Part shown: piece after piece, positions 42,514-51,062 of the stretch | Numbering within the stretch: the stretch's first letter is position 1 | Layout: each line of letters begins with the position of its first letter | DNA from: Ignavibacteriaceae bacterium | Lineage (GTDB): Bacteria > Bacteroidota > Ignavibacteria > Ignavibacteriales > Ignavibacteriaceae | Length of the DNA: 64,000 nucleotides | Direction: 5' to 3' | Assembly: GCA_023229425.1 (NCBI GenBank) | Contig: JALNZG010000009.1 | Coordinates: 89,270-153,269 of the forward strand | Position numbers and translations under genes: made by a program | Notes under the pieces: model-generated | What the model saw: only the letters and a program-made list of their open reading frames with translations | Databases searched by the model: none | What the model was told of the DNA's origin: nothing

Positions 42514-43521
42514 ATGAAAAAACATTTTCTCTCTTTTGTATTTATTTGTATTGCACTTTTTAACCTTAGTTGCAAAAAATCTCCAACTGAAGTTGTAGAT
42601 AACACACAACCCGGCAGAAGAGATTATGTCTGGACAGTAGATACCATTTCTACAGACCCGTTTGTTTATATAACAAGGTTTTGGGGAAGTGCGCCCAATG
42701 ATATTTGGGCTGTTGGCGGTAACTTATTTCATTATGATGGGAATAAATGGGTGGAAATAAAAACGAAGAATCCAGTTTATCCACAAGCAGTATTTGGATT
42801 TTCACAAAACGACGTTTGGGCTGCCGGATACTCAAAGATATGGCATTATAATGGAAATCAATGGTCCTTCTTTAGTGATCATAGCTTACCAGGTTATCAC
42901 AATTCTTTTTTCAATAGAATTTGGGGAGAAACCGCAAATGATGTTTATTTAGTCGGAGGATCAAATAGTGATAGTTTGGGCAATTACAAAGGAATAGTTT
43001 TACATTATGATGGAATTAAGTGGAATTACATTGATATACCTGAATTGCGAGTAGCCTTTGCAGATGTAAAAAAAAGTAGTAGTAAACTAATTTTTACTGC
43101 GTATCAAGATGAAAATAATAGTAGTACTACGTTTTTTGTTTTGGAATATGGTGGAAATACTTTTAAAATTTTGTATAAAGGAAATGAAGTACCGCAGCTG
43201 ACTTATCTCAAAGGTAACCTATTTGTCAATATTGGGAAAAAAGTATTCAAATATTATGATGGAACTCTTGTTCAATTTTTTGACTTTGTCCAACTGGAAT
43301 ATGTAGGCGGTTTTTGGGGAAGAACGGAGAAGGATTTTTTCTGTGTTACCCAGAATGGATTAGGTCATTATAACGGAACTGATTTAGCCACTATCTATAA
43401 CTTCGATATAAACAAACAAAGCCCCTTTAATGGATTGTTATTTGAAAATGAAGTGTTTTTTTTAGGGCGTGACGAACAAGCAAACATTAGCATAATAATT
43501 AAAGGAAAATTAACGAAATGA
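42514..43521 (+). CDS. Lipoprotein with beta-propeller-like repeats
   Basis: A 335-residue predicted lipoprotein starting at ATG 42514: signal LSFVFICIALFNLSC with the lipidated Cys at the end. The mature part contains repeated blades with the pattern W(G)xxxNDxWAVGG: RFWGSAPNDIWAVGG, FGFSQNDVWAAGY and RIWGETANDVYLVGG, each followed by LxHYDGxKW. Such repeats build beta-propellers and are common in FCB surface lipoproteins of unknown function. The open frame begins at TTG 42493 but that would place residues before the signal peptide. Confidence 0.75.
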   Translation: MKKHFLSFVFICIALFNLSCKKSPTEVVDNTQPGRRDYVWTVDTISTDPFVYITRFWGSAPNDIWAVGGNLFHYDGNKWVEIKTKNPVYPQAVFGFSQNDVWAAGYSKIWHYNGNQWSFFSDHSLPGYHNSFFNRIWGETANDVYLVGGSNSDSLGNYKGIVLHYDGIKWNYIDIPELRVAFADVKKSSSKLIFTAYQDENNSSTTFFVLEYGGNTFKILYKGNEVPQLTYLKGNLFVNIGKKVFKYYDGTLVQFFDFVQLEYVGGFWGRTEKDFFCVTQNGLGHYNGTDLATIYNFDINKQSPFNGLLFENEVFFLGRDEQANISIIIKGKLTK

Positions 43522-43570
43522 ACCAATCACAAATAAAATATAGGAGACCCACATGGAACCAATAAATTAA

Positions 43571-43600
43571 CCGGAGTTAGCGGTGCAACGCTAACTCCGG
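43571..43600. repeat. Perfect 12-bp hairpin
   Basis: CCGGAGTTAGCG and CGCTAACTCCGG flank GTGCAA. On the plus strand no T-run follows; on the minus strand TTAATTTATT follows. It sits 50 bases after the lipoprotein stop and may end or protect that transcript. Confidence 0.6.
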
Positions 43601-43930
43601 AGAAAACGGCATTAAGATAGTCCTAACTAGCAAATAGCAGAAGTAAACTTAACACCTCTGCTATATTCCCTCGGTTGTCAAGAACTCTTCCTTGACAAAG
43701 AAAAGATAATAATTCTATTATGGTAAATTCCGTAAGTTTGTGTAAAAATAAAAAAAGAAGGTGCCACTCAAATCGTTCCAACCATTCCATTCCAATTTGG
43801 TGATGAAACCTTGAAGGTTAATGTAAAAACAACTTCCTCAATCCATTCCAATTCGATAAAGAGTCTCAAAGTAATACAAGGAAAAGCAACGGAAATCTCC
43901 CCAAACCGCTCATTTTAGCAAAAAACCTAA

Positions 43931-43947
43931 TTGGTACGGTTTCTGGT
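43931..43947 (+). promoter_or_regulatory. Shared upstream element, copy 1
   Basis: TTGGTACGGTTTCTGGT ends 33 bases before the ATG at 43981. The same sequence with one change occurs at 46502-46518 before the paralogue. It could be a promoter core, operator or 5'-leader element. Confidence 0.5.
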
Positions 43948-43980
43948 GTAAGGAAGCTGTTAAATAAAAGGATAATTTTA

Positions 43981-46263
43981 ATGAAACTAAAACAACTTAC
44001 TTTTTTATTTCTATTCGTACTCTTAACGGCTTCCGGACTCTTACAAGCCGGCGTTCAAAGTACAGCAACAGTTACGGGAACAGACAAAGGCGTTAATGTT
44101 ACCTTGCCTGCACCATTTGGCAACTCTGTTTTCTCCGGCACGTTCAAAGCAACCGTTAACGGAAATCCAACAAGTTTGTACTGCATTGATTTGCACCACT
44201 ATTTGGTGTACAATTCACCCTATCAGGATGTTGAATCAACTAACGACACTCTTTCTTATATTTTAAATAATTATTATCCTTTCCAAACCAGCTACCCCGG
44301 GAAATTGACGGATGTCAGAGAAGCCTCGGCTGTTCAATTAGCTTTATGGCATCTTACGGATGGACTTGATATTACTTTAGTAACCGGAAGCAGCATTAGC
44401 GATATTAAAACCAGAGCTTTGGCAATCGTTGCCGATGCTTTATTAAATGCTCACAGCTTCAATTTAAACACTTTTGTAATTAATATTCCTCCACAATCTT
44501 TTGCGATCGGTTCCCCAATAACTTTTACGGTTCAGGCATTTAATGATGATGGTTTGGCAATGCCTAACGTTCAGGTTGCTCTTTCTACAACTCTAGGAAG
44601 TTTAAGCCAAACAACCGTTACAACCGGCATAACAGGCGTTACTCCTGTCGTAACTTTAACTCCGGTAAGCGGACAAACAACTGCAACCATTACGGCAACC
44701 GGTGTTGTCGGTATTCCTTCCGGTACAAAATATTATCATGTGGCTAACCCTAACGGACAGCAAAAGCTTATCCTCGCAACACCAACTATCGCATCAAGAA
44801 CTATTACGGCTGCTGTAAACTGGTGTAATTCATTTAACCTCGTAATTTCTAAAGTTGCCGATAAAACTGTTGTTAATGAAGGCGACATTATTACCTACAC
44901 GATTAAAGTTAAAAACACCGGAACCGGTAATGCACAGAATATTCAAGTTTCCGATCAATTAGCTTCGGTCTTAGATTTTATTTCATGCACACCTAGCGGC
45001 GTTTATAATCCTACTACCGGAATTTGGAACGTAGGAACTGTTAATGCACACGATTCAGCTTCTTTAGAAATAAAAGTTAAAGTAAACTATGGAAACACTT
45101 CTGCCCCAACTTATGATTTAGGCGCAGCTACAGAATTTAACTTATTCGTAATTGATACTTTAATTCAGCCTTCTTCTGATACCGAAGGAAAAGTTGCTGT
45201 TGGCGGTTATGCCGATTTAAGAAATTACAGTGTTGGCGACAAATTGCCCGCTAACTCAGGCGATGTTTTAGTCGTTGGAAATCATTTAACCTTTTTCAGC
45301 GGTCGAGTTTACAACGGCAGAACAACTTATGAGAACTTCATTACTTCTACAACTCAATTCACTTCAGACGAAGGAATTTTTCAAGATACAGTACTTGATT
45401 TCAGCGGTGCAGAAAATCATTTATTAAATCTTTCTAACCAACTTTCAAACTTAGCTGAAACAGACACCGTCGGCTTTGAATGGGGAAACGTTCAATTAAC
45501 AGGAACAAATCCGGTTCAGAACGTATTCTTTGTTGAAGATTCTTTGATCAGCGCGGCAAACAACTTCACTATCGATGTTCCGAACAATTCTACCGTTATC
45601 GTAAATGTTAAAGGAAATTCGATCACGTGGAAAGGTGGATTCAGTGTAGTTGGAACTCAGATAGATAACGTACTTATCAATTTCTTTGAAGCTGATACTG
45701 TAAAAGTTTCAGACATCAATATTACCGCTTCATGCTTAGCTCCTAAAGCGGTCCTCGATTTCCCGCACGGATTGATTACCGGACAAGTTATGGTTCGCTG
45801 CATGTTCGGCGCCGGACAATTCAACCTTAGTCCTTTTAACGGAACGGTAACCGGAGATACCACCATTGCAAATTTTGCATCGATTATAAGCGCAACACAA
45901 TTAAGTATGCCGAGTATTGTTGATGTACCTGTTTCGATGGCAAGAGTAAACGCAAACCCAACCGGAACAACCGGTGTTGAAAATGATAACGTAGTTCCTA
46001 ACGAATTTAATCTCTTGCAAAACTATCCTAATCCGTTCAACCCGGCTACAACAATCTCTTTCTCACTTGCAAAGAATGGTTTCGTAAATCTTTCAGTCTT
46101 TAACATAACCGGTGAAAAGGTTGCAACATTGGTAAATAAAGAATATCGGACCGGAAATTATACAGTAGAGTTTAATGCAAATAATTTACCAAGCGGAATT
46201 TATCTCTACAGATTATCTGCCGGAAACTTTGTTTCAACAAAGAAAATGGCGCTGTTGAAATAA
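43981..46263 (+). CDS. T9SS surface protein with predicted thioester domain, copy 1
   Basis: A 760-residue exported protein. Order: signal peptide; residues ~25-165 matching thioester (TQXA) adhesin domains, with Cys68 in SLYCIDLHHYL and Gln119 in SAVQLALWHLTDG as the predicted Cys-Gln thioester pair, plus the ILNNYYP motif between; an invasin/Big-like Ig domain (SPITFTVQAFNDDGLAMPNV); a DUF11-type domain (VNEGDIITYTIKVKNTGTGN); a choice-of-anchor-A domain (LGAATEFNLFVIDTLIQPSS); and a T9SS type A signal (LLQNYPNPFNPATTISFSL). Thioester domains are best known as covalent host-binding adhesins on Gram-positive surfaces. Here the module sits on a T9SS cargo protein, so it would be displayed on a Gram-negative-type outer surface. 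The target is unknown. Confidence 0.88.
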   Translation: MKLKQLTFLFLFVLLTASGLLQAGVQSTATVTGTDKGVNVTLPAPFGNSVFSGTFKATVNGNPTSLYCIDLHHYLVYNSPYQDVESTNDTLSYILNNYYPFQTSYPGKLTDVREASAVQLALWHLTDGLDITLVTGSSISDIKTRALAIVADALLNAHSFNLNTFVINIPPQSFAIGSPITFTVQAFNDDGLAMPNVQVALSTTLGSLSQTTVTTGITGVTPVVTLTPVSGQTTATITATGVVGIPSGTKYYHVANPNGQQKLILATPTIASRTITAAVNWCNSFNLVISKVADKTVVNEGDIITYTIKVKNTGTGNAQNIQVSDQLASVLDFISCTPSGVYNPTTGIWNVGTVNAHDSASLEIKVKVNYGNTSAPTYDLGAATEFNLFVIDTLIQPSSDTEGKVAVGGYADLRNYSVGDKLPANSGDVLVVGNHLTFFSGRVYNGRTTYENFITSTTQFTSDEGIFQDTVLDFSGAENHLLNLSNQLSNLAETDTVGFEWGNVQLTGTNPVQNVFFVEDSLISAANNFTIDVPNNSTVIVNVKGNSITWKGGFSVVGTQIDNVLINFFEADTVKVSDINITASCLAPKAVLDFPHGLITGQVMVRCMFGAGQFNLSPFNGTVTGDTTIANFASIISATQLSMPSIVDVPVSMARVNANPTGTTGVENDNVVPNEFNLLQNYPNPFNPATTISFSLAKNGFVNLSVFNITGEKVATLVNKEYRTGNYTVEFNANNLPSGIYLYRLSAGNFVSTKKMALLK

Positions 46264-46351
46264 TACAGCCAAAAAGCCCCCACCTAAGCCTCCTTTTCTG
46301 AAATGGGAGACACGATGGTCCAAGCCCGACAATAAATGTCGGGCTTTTTTT
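46264..46351 (+). other. Conserved 3' element, copy 2, ending in a terminator
   Basis: Matches 42324-42412: AGCCCCCACC, CTCC/GGAG stem around TTTTCTGAAAT, ATGGTCC, then a 10-bp terminator stem AAGCCCGACA/TGTCGGGCTT (46322-46346) with a T-run. It directly follows the stop of the first thioester gene. Confidence 0.75.
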
Positions 46352-46501
46352 ATAATTTTTACACCAACTCCAACATGCTGCTATCTCTTTCAATAATAGA
46401 TTTAATTGATCCTCCATTTTCAATTCGATAATCGGTCTCATAATAAAGCACACCATTGTTTGATGAAACCTCGAAAACAGCCTCTATTCAAGTAAAAATT
46501 G

Positions 46502-46518
46502 TTGGTACGATTTCTGGT
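46502..46518 (+). promoter_or_regulatory. Shared upstream element, copy 2
   Basis: TTGGTACGATTTCTGGT differs at one base from the copy at 43931 and ends 36 bases before the ATG at 46555. TGATGAAACC also recurs further upstream of both genes. Confidence 0.5.
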
Positions 46519-46554
46519 TAATAAGTGCAAGTTTTAATTAATAAGGTAACAAAA

Positions 46555-48849
46555 ATGAACAAAAAATATTTTACAATCGGACTTGCACTTTTAGTAGTAA
46601 GCATGATCTCTTTCATACGCGCCGATGTTAACAGCATTGCTGAGGTTACAGGAAAAGATAAAGGTGTAGGAATTCACTTACCTTGGCCCGTAAATGATGA
46701 TTACTTTGCAGGAACCTTTAAAGCTGTAGTTGACGGAAATGCAACAAGCCTTTATTGTATCGATTTATATCATCATCTCGCCTATAATGAAGATTATCAA
46801 GACGTTGAAGCTACAAATGATACGCTTGCTTACATTTTAAATAATTACTATCCTTATAAAACAAATTATACCAACATGCTTTCGGATATCAAACGCGAAG
46901 CTGCCGCTATTCAATTAACACTTTGGAACATTACCGACGGGTTAAATTTAAGCACGCTTTCCGGACAAGATGGCGCCTACATTGGCGATATTTTAACTCG
47001 CGTTGCAGAAATAAAAGCAGACGCTTTTGCTAATACCCATAGCTTCAATTTAAACACTTTTGTAATTAATATTCCCGCTCAATCTTTTACAAACGGTTCA
47101 CCGGTAACTTTCACCGTCCAAGCATTCAATGAAAATGGATTGGCAATGGCAAATGTGCAGATTTCACTTTCTACAACCAGTGGAACTTTAAGCACAACCT
47201 CCATTACAACCGGAGCAAACGGAGTTTCTCCAAATGTAACCTTAACTCCGGCAAGTGGACAAACCACAGCTACTATCACCGCAACCGGTGTTGTCGGTAT
47301 TCCTTCGGGAACAAAATATTATCACGTTGCTAATCCTAACGGAAAACAAAAACTTATTCTTGCAACACCAACTATTGCATCAAGAACTATTTATAGAACT
47401 GTTAATTGGAGTAATTCATTTAATTTAGTTGTTTCCAAAACAGCAGATAAATCTGTTGTTAATAACGGCGATATTATTAACTACACAATAAAAGTTAAAA
47501 ACACCGGAACCGGAAACGCGCAGAATGTAAAAGTCTCTGATCAATTAGCTTCGGTTTTAGATTTTATTTCTTCTGTTCCAAGCGGAGTTTACAACACAAC
47601 TACCGGAATTTGGAACGCGGGAACTGTTAACGCTAACGATTCAGTCTCTTTATCAATTAAAGTAAAAGTAAACTACGGAAACACTTCTGCTTCAACTTAT
47701 GATTTAGGCGCAGCTACAGGTTTCAACTTATTTGTACTTGATACGTTAATTCAGCCTTCTTCTGATACCGAAGGGAAAGTTGCTGTTGGCGGTTATGCCG
47801 ATTTAAGAAATTACAGCGTAGGAGATAAACTTCCACTTAATTCTGGCAATGTTTTAGTTGTCGGAAATCATTTAACTTTTATCAGCGGAAGAGTTTATAA
47901 CGGAAAAGCTCTTTACGGAAACTTTATTACTTCAACAACCGGTTTTTCTGCTGATGACGGAATTGAACACAACTCTGTAATTGATTTTAATGCTGCAAAA
48001 ATCCATTTAACAAATTTATCTAATCAACTATCAACTTTAACTCAAACTGATACCGTAAAATTTGAATGGGGACATGTTGAACTTGTCGGACATAACAATA
48101 GCGAGAACGTTTTTTATGTTGACGGAGCAATGTTAAGCGCAGCCAATAACTTTTCTGTTACTGTTCCGAATAACTCAACTGCAATTGTAAATGTTAGAGG
48201 AAATTATGTTGATTGGATGGGTGGTTGCAGTATAGTAGGAACTACAAAAGAAAAAGTTCTTCTTAATTTCTTTGAGGCTGATACAGTTAAAATACACGGC
48301 ATTAACGTCACCGCTTCAATCTTAGCTCCTAAATCTGTTTTAGATTTCCCAACCGGATTAGTAACCGGACAAGTTATGGTTCGCTGCATGTTCGGAGCCG
48401 GACAGTTTAATAACAGCATGTTTGAGGGATCTATTACCAATAATATAACTGTTGCAAATTTTGCTACAATCGTCAGCGCAACACAATCAAGTATGCCAAG
48501 TATTATAGATGTGCCGGCATCAATGGCTATGGTTTCAAACAAAGCGAATGGCGCTACCGGTGTTGAAAATGATAACGTAGTTCCAAACGAATTCAATCTC
48601 TTGCAAAACTATCCTAATCCGTTCAACCCGGCAACAACTATCTCCTTCTCACTTGTTAATAGCGGTTTAGTAAATCTTTCAGTCTTTAACATAACCGGTG
48701 AAAAAGTTGCAACGTTGGTAAATAAAGAATATCAGACCGGAAATTATACAGTAGAGTTTAATGCAAATAATTTACCAAGCGGAATTTATCTCTACAGATT
48801 ATCTGCCGGAAACTTCGTCTCCACAAAGAAGATGATCCTTATGAAGTAG
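46555..48849 (+). CDS. T9SS surface protein with predicted thioester domain, copy 2
   Basis: A 764-residue paralogue of the protein at 43981 with the same domain order. Cys68 (SLYCIDLYHHL) and Gln120 (AAIQLTLWNITDG) are the predicted thioester partners. The Ig-like, DUF11, choice-of-anchor-A (LGAATGFNLFVLDTLIQPSS) and T9SS (LLQNYPNPFNPATTISFSL) parts follow. The last ~300 bases are almost identical to copy 1, while the thioester domain has diverged more, suggesting different binding targets. I start at ATG 46555 (AAGGTAAC upstream), not 46525, because it begins the signal peptide. Confidence 0.88.
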   Translation: MNKKYFTIGLALLVVSMISFIRADVNSIAEVTGKDKGVGIHLPWPVNDDYFAGTFKAVVDGNATSLYCIDLYHHLAYNEDYQDVEATNDTLAYILNNYYPYKTNYTNMLSDIKREAAAIQLTLWNITDGLNLSTLSGQDGAYIGDILTRVAEIKADAFANTHSFNLNTFVINIPAQSFTNGSPVTFTVQAFNENGLAMANVQISLSTTSGTLSTTSITTGANGVSPNVTLTPASGQTTATITATGVVGIPSGTKYYHVANPNGKQKLILATPTIASRTIYRTVNWSNSFNLVVSKTADKSVVNNGDIINYTIKVKNTGTGNAQNVKVSDQLASVLDFISSVPSGVYNTTTGIWNAGTVNANDSVSLSIKVKVNYGNTSASTYDLGAATGFNLFVLDTLIQPSSDTEGKVAVGGYADLRNYSVGDKLPLNSGNVLVVGNHLTFISGRVYNGKALYGNFITSTTGFSADDGIEHNSVIDFNAAKIHLTNLSNQLSTLTQTDTVKFEWGHVELVGHNNSENVFYVDGAMLSAANNFSVTVPNNSTAIVNVRGNYVDWMGGCSIVGTTKEKVLLNFFEADTVKIHGINVTASILAPKSVLDFPTGLVTGQVMVRCMFGAGQFNNSMFEGSITNNITVANFATIVSATQSSMPSIIDVPASMAMVSNKANGATGVENDNVVPNEFNLLQNYPNPFNPATTISFSLVNSGLVNLSVFNITGEKVATLVNKEYQTGNYTVEFNANNLPSGIYLYRLSAGNFVSTKKMILMK

Positions 48850-48876
48850 TTCTCAGTAATCAGTTTTCAGTTATAA

Positions 48877-48909
48877 AAAAAAGCCCGGCAGCATTGTCCG
48901 GGCTTTTTT
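48877..48909 (+). terminator. Terminator after the second thioester gene
   Basis: AAAAAAGCCCGG and CCGGGCTTTTTT form a 12-bp stem around CAGCATTGT. This is a strong rho-independent terminator; the A-rich 5' side lets it work on both strands. Confidence 0.88.
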
Positions 48910-49007
48910 GTATAGTACATTTCCTTGTTAAGAAATGGATCATCAAAATGGAAAAACCTAAAAAACAGTTGCAGAAGCATCCTCTTTCTCTTACTTCTTG
49001 TCGTGGA

Positions 49008-49265
49008 TCAATTTACTTCGAGCTCAACCAAGTTAGAAGATACACCCGGCAAAACAGAAAGTTTACGTGCGATCTCCTGGTTTTGTTCATCGCTGCCGAC
49101 CATTTCCAAGATCAACAAACCGGAATCGGAACAGTTATCAAGCACGCCGTCGTGGATTCCCAAACGGGTTTTGATCAGGCATCCCCAGCCGGTTAAAATC
49201 TGCTGAACCCTCACAGCTTCTTCTTTTCTCTTTCCAATCAAAACTAAAAGGATGGTCTTTTTCAT
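49008..49265 (-). CDS. Small TM1266-like ACT-fold protein
   Basis: An 85-residue protein starting MKKTILLVLIGKRKEEAVRV and ending in LSVLPGVSSNLVELEV, with LIKTRLGIHDG in the middle. This resembles the TM1266/'iron-only hydrogenase system regulator' family, small ACT/NikR-C-like proteins. AGGAGAAAAAT precedes the ATG. No hydrogenase gene is in the window, so a hydrogenase link is unproven. Confidence 0.7.
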   Translation of the reverse strand: MKKTILLVLIGKRKEEAVRVQQILTGWGCLIKTRLGIHDGVLDNCSDSGLLILEMVGSDEQNQEIARKLSVLPGVSSNLVELEVN

Positions 49266-49392
49266 ATTTTTCTCCTAAAGTTTTACATTTTAAAATTAGA
49301 CTCAACACACCGAAAGAGCAACATCAAATAAAACGGCAATAAACTTCTGCATGAATCACCGAACATCAATCGAAACAAATTCTGACTTCTTA

Positions 49393-51057
49393 TTACTTAA
49401 CCAGAACCATCTTCTTCGTAATCACCGAATTATTCTGTCTTAACTGGTAGAAATAAACTCCGGAAGAAAATGCTGTGGCATCAAAACCAACTTTGTACAC
49501 TCCTGCCGGTTGAACTTCATTTACTAAAGTTACAAGTTCATTTCCGAGTACATCATAAATTTTTAGACTAACATACTGTCTATTGTTCAGAGAATACTGA
49601 ATCCTTGTCGTAGGATTAAATGGATTGGGGTAATTCTGGTAAAGTGTAAAATCTTTTAAGTCAAAGGAACTATTGTTATCTTCAATCTTTGTTAGTACAA
49701 CTCCAAGTTGACCATTTTTATTTATTTGTTGAGCTTTTATACCGTACAAAGGTTCGTATTCCGCCCAGACCAAAATAAATCCTCCTTTTTTATCACTAAT
49801 TTCTGCATATCCTGTAATAGTAGTTGTTGAAATTGTTTTCCCTTCTTGTCCCCAAATGTAGTTATCGTTACCATCAATTCTAAAGCAAGTTATTGATTCA
49901 ATTCCATCAATGTTTATAATATCCCAAAAGATATAAGAAGAATCGCTTTCGATAGCTAATCCACCCGGCGCTTGCTTCCCGGGTTTTTCATATTTTAATT
50001 TCCCGTCAAGAGTAATTCTTTGATAATATAATTGCTCTAAATTGTCATGGTAGTAGTTTGTCATAATCTCATTTTTAGCGCTATCGAAGAAGGACTTACT
50101 ATAAAAAGAATAATGATCAACAACACTATCAACATAGCTTATTCCTGCAGTATTTTCTAAAAAATTACCATGTATATCTATTATATTAAAAATATAGTCT
50201 CTTTCTATTTTTCCACTTTTTCTTAATCTACCTGTAACAAAAACGCCTTGCTTATTAAGGCTGATCATTTCTTCATAGAATTCATATCCAAACATGGATT
50301 TTACTTTCCATAAAGAATTTCCATTACTGTCTAATCGTTCAAAAAAGGAGCTGTTTATCGACCCGTAATATATAATTACTCCTCCATCACCATCACTTAC
50401 CATTAATGGTTTTATTCCTGCTCCTAAACTATCTGCTACCACTTTTCCCGTATCACTCAAAAGTCGCTCACCATTTGCCGATATTCTTTGTATAAATTTT
50501 TTACCCCAATAATTCCCCGGCACTCCTCTTGTTTCACCCCAAAATAGTAATACGCCACCTTTCCCATCACTTACAAAAAGTGGAATACTTTGTCTTGCTG
50601 CCGAGAGTGTCATCCTTAAACTGTCAATATTCCAGAGTCGATTTCCATTACGGTCAATCTTTTGCAAATGGATATTATTATCATATTCTACCCTTCCATC
50701 TGGGTCGCGGCCAATTGCTTTCATTACATCAACTATTGCAATACAGTTACCGTTTCCGTCTTCTATCAAATATGGCTGGCTCTGCATATTGCCTTTATCA
50801 AGTATTATTAGAGGTTCATTCCATTTTATATTACCGTATTTATCTACATACTGCAAGTAGGCTCTTGTATGTTCGTAGCTAAAATTTTTCCATCCTACAA
50901 AAACACCTCCACTATCATCGCTGCATGCAGTTACAAGCATGCCCCACTTCGATACTTCTATATTTGTATTTGGGTCGCTGCTCCACTGCGTAAACGAGAA
51001 AGGAGTGAACCATAAGAAAAATAAGATAACACTTGCTTTATCGGTCATAAATTTCAT
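49393..51057 (-). CDS. Secreted T9SS protein with PQQ-/YVTN-like repeats
   Basis: A 554-residue exported protein with signal peptide (ASVILFFLWFTPFSFTQ). The body contains repeated strands of the form DGxGGVxxxW and RxxxNGxxLW (DDSGGVFVGW, KIDRNGNRLW, DGKGGVLLFW, RLDSNGNSLW, DKKGGFILVW), suggesting a beta-propeller. The T9SS type A signal is complete (LYQNYPNPFNPTTRIQYSL ... IYDVLGNELVTLVNEV ... SSGVYFYQLRQN). The last ~60 residues are almost identical to those of the amylase gene upstream on this strand. Function unknown. Confidence 0.84.
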   Translation of the reverse strand: MKFMTDKASVILFFLWFTPFSFTQWSSDPNTNIEVSKWGMLVTACSDDSGGVFVGWKNFSYEHTRAYLQYVDKYGNIKWNEPLIILDKGNMQSQPYLIEDGNGNCIAIVDVMKAIGRDPDGRVEYDNNIHLQKIDRNGNRLWNIDSLRMTLSAARQSIPLFVSDGKGGVLLFWGETRGVPGNYWGKKFIQRISANGERLLSDTGKVVADSLGAGIKPLMVSDGDGGVIIYYGSINSSFFERLDSNGNSLWKVKSMFGYEFYEEMISLNKQGVFVTGRLRKSGKIERDYIFNIIDIHGNFLENTAGISYVDSVVDHYSFYSKSFFDSAKNEIMTNYYHDNLEQLYYQRITLDGKLKYEKPGKQAPGGLAIESDSSYIFWDIINIDGIESITCFRIDGNDNYIWGQEGKTISTTTITGYAEISDKKGGFILVWAEYEPLYGIKAQQINKNGQLGVVLTKIEDNNSSFDLKDFTLYQNYPNPFNPTTRIQYSLNNRQYVSLKIYDVLGNELVTLVNEVQPAGVYKVGFDATAFSSGVYFYQLRQNNSVITKKMVLVK

Positions 51058-51062
51058 TTTTA

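Larger units (their letters stand above)
43522..43980. other. Intergenic region upstream of the first thioester adhesin
   Basis: No gene is seen in these 459 bases. It holds a perfect 12-bp hairpin at 43571-43600, a TCAAG/CTTGA repeat near 43675-43700 similar to one at 8710, and a 17-base motif at 43931-43947 that recurs before the paralogue at 46555. Both are listed separately. Confidence 0.6.

Noticed and set aside
48894..49206. Two plus-strand frames of 93-100 codons
   Set aside because: They run antisense to the TM1266-like gene, which has a good ribosome site and a family pattern; they also start within a terminator.
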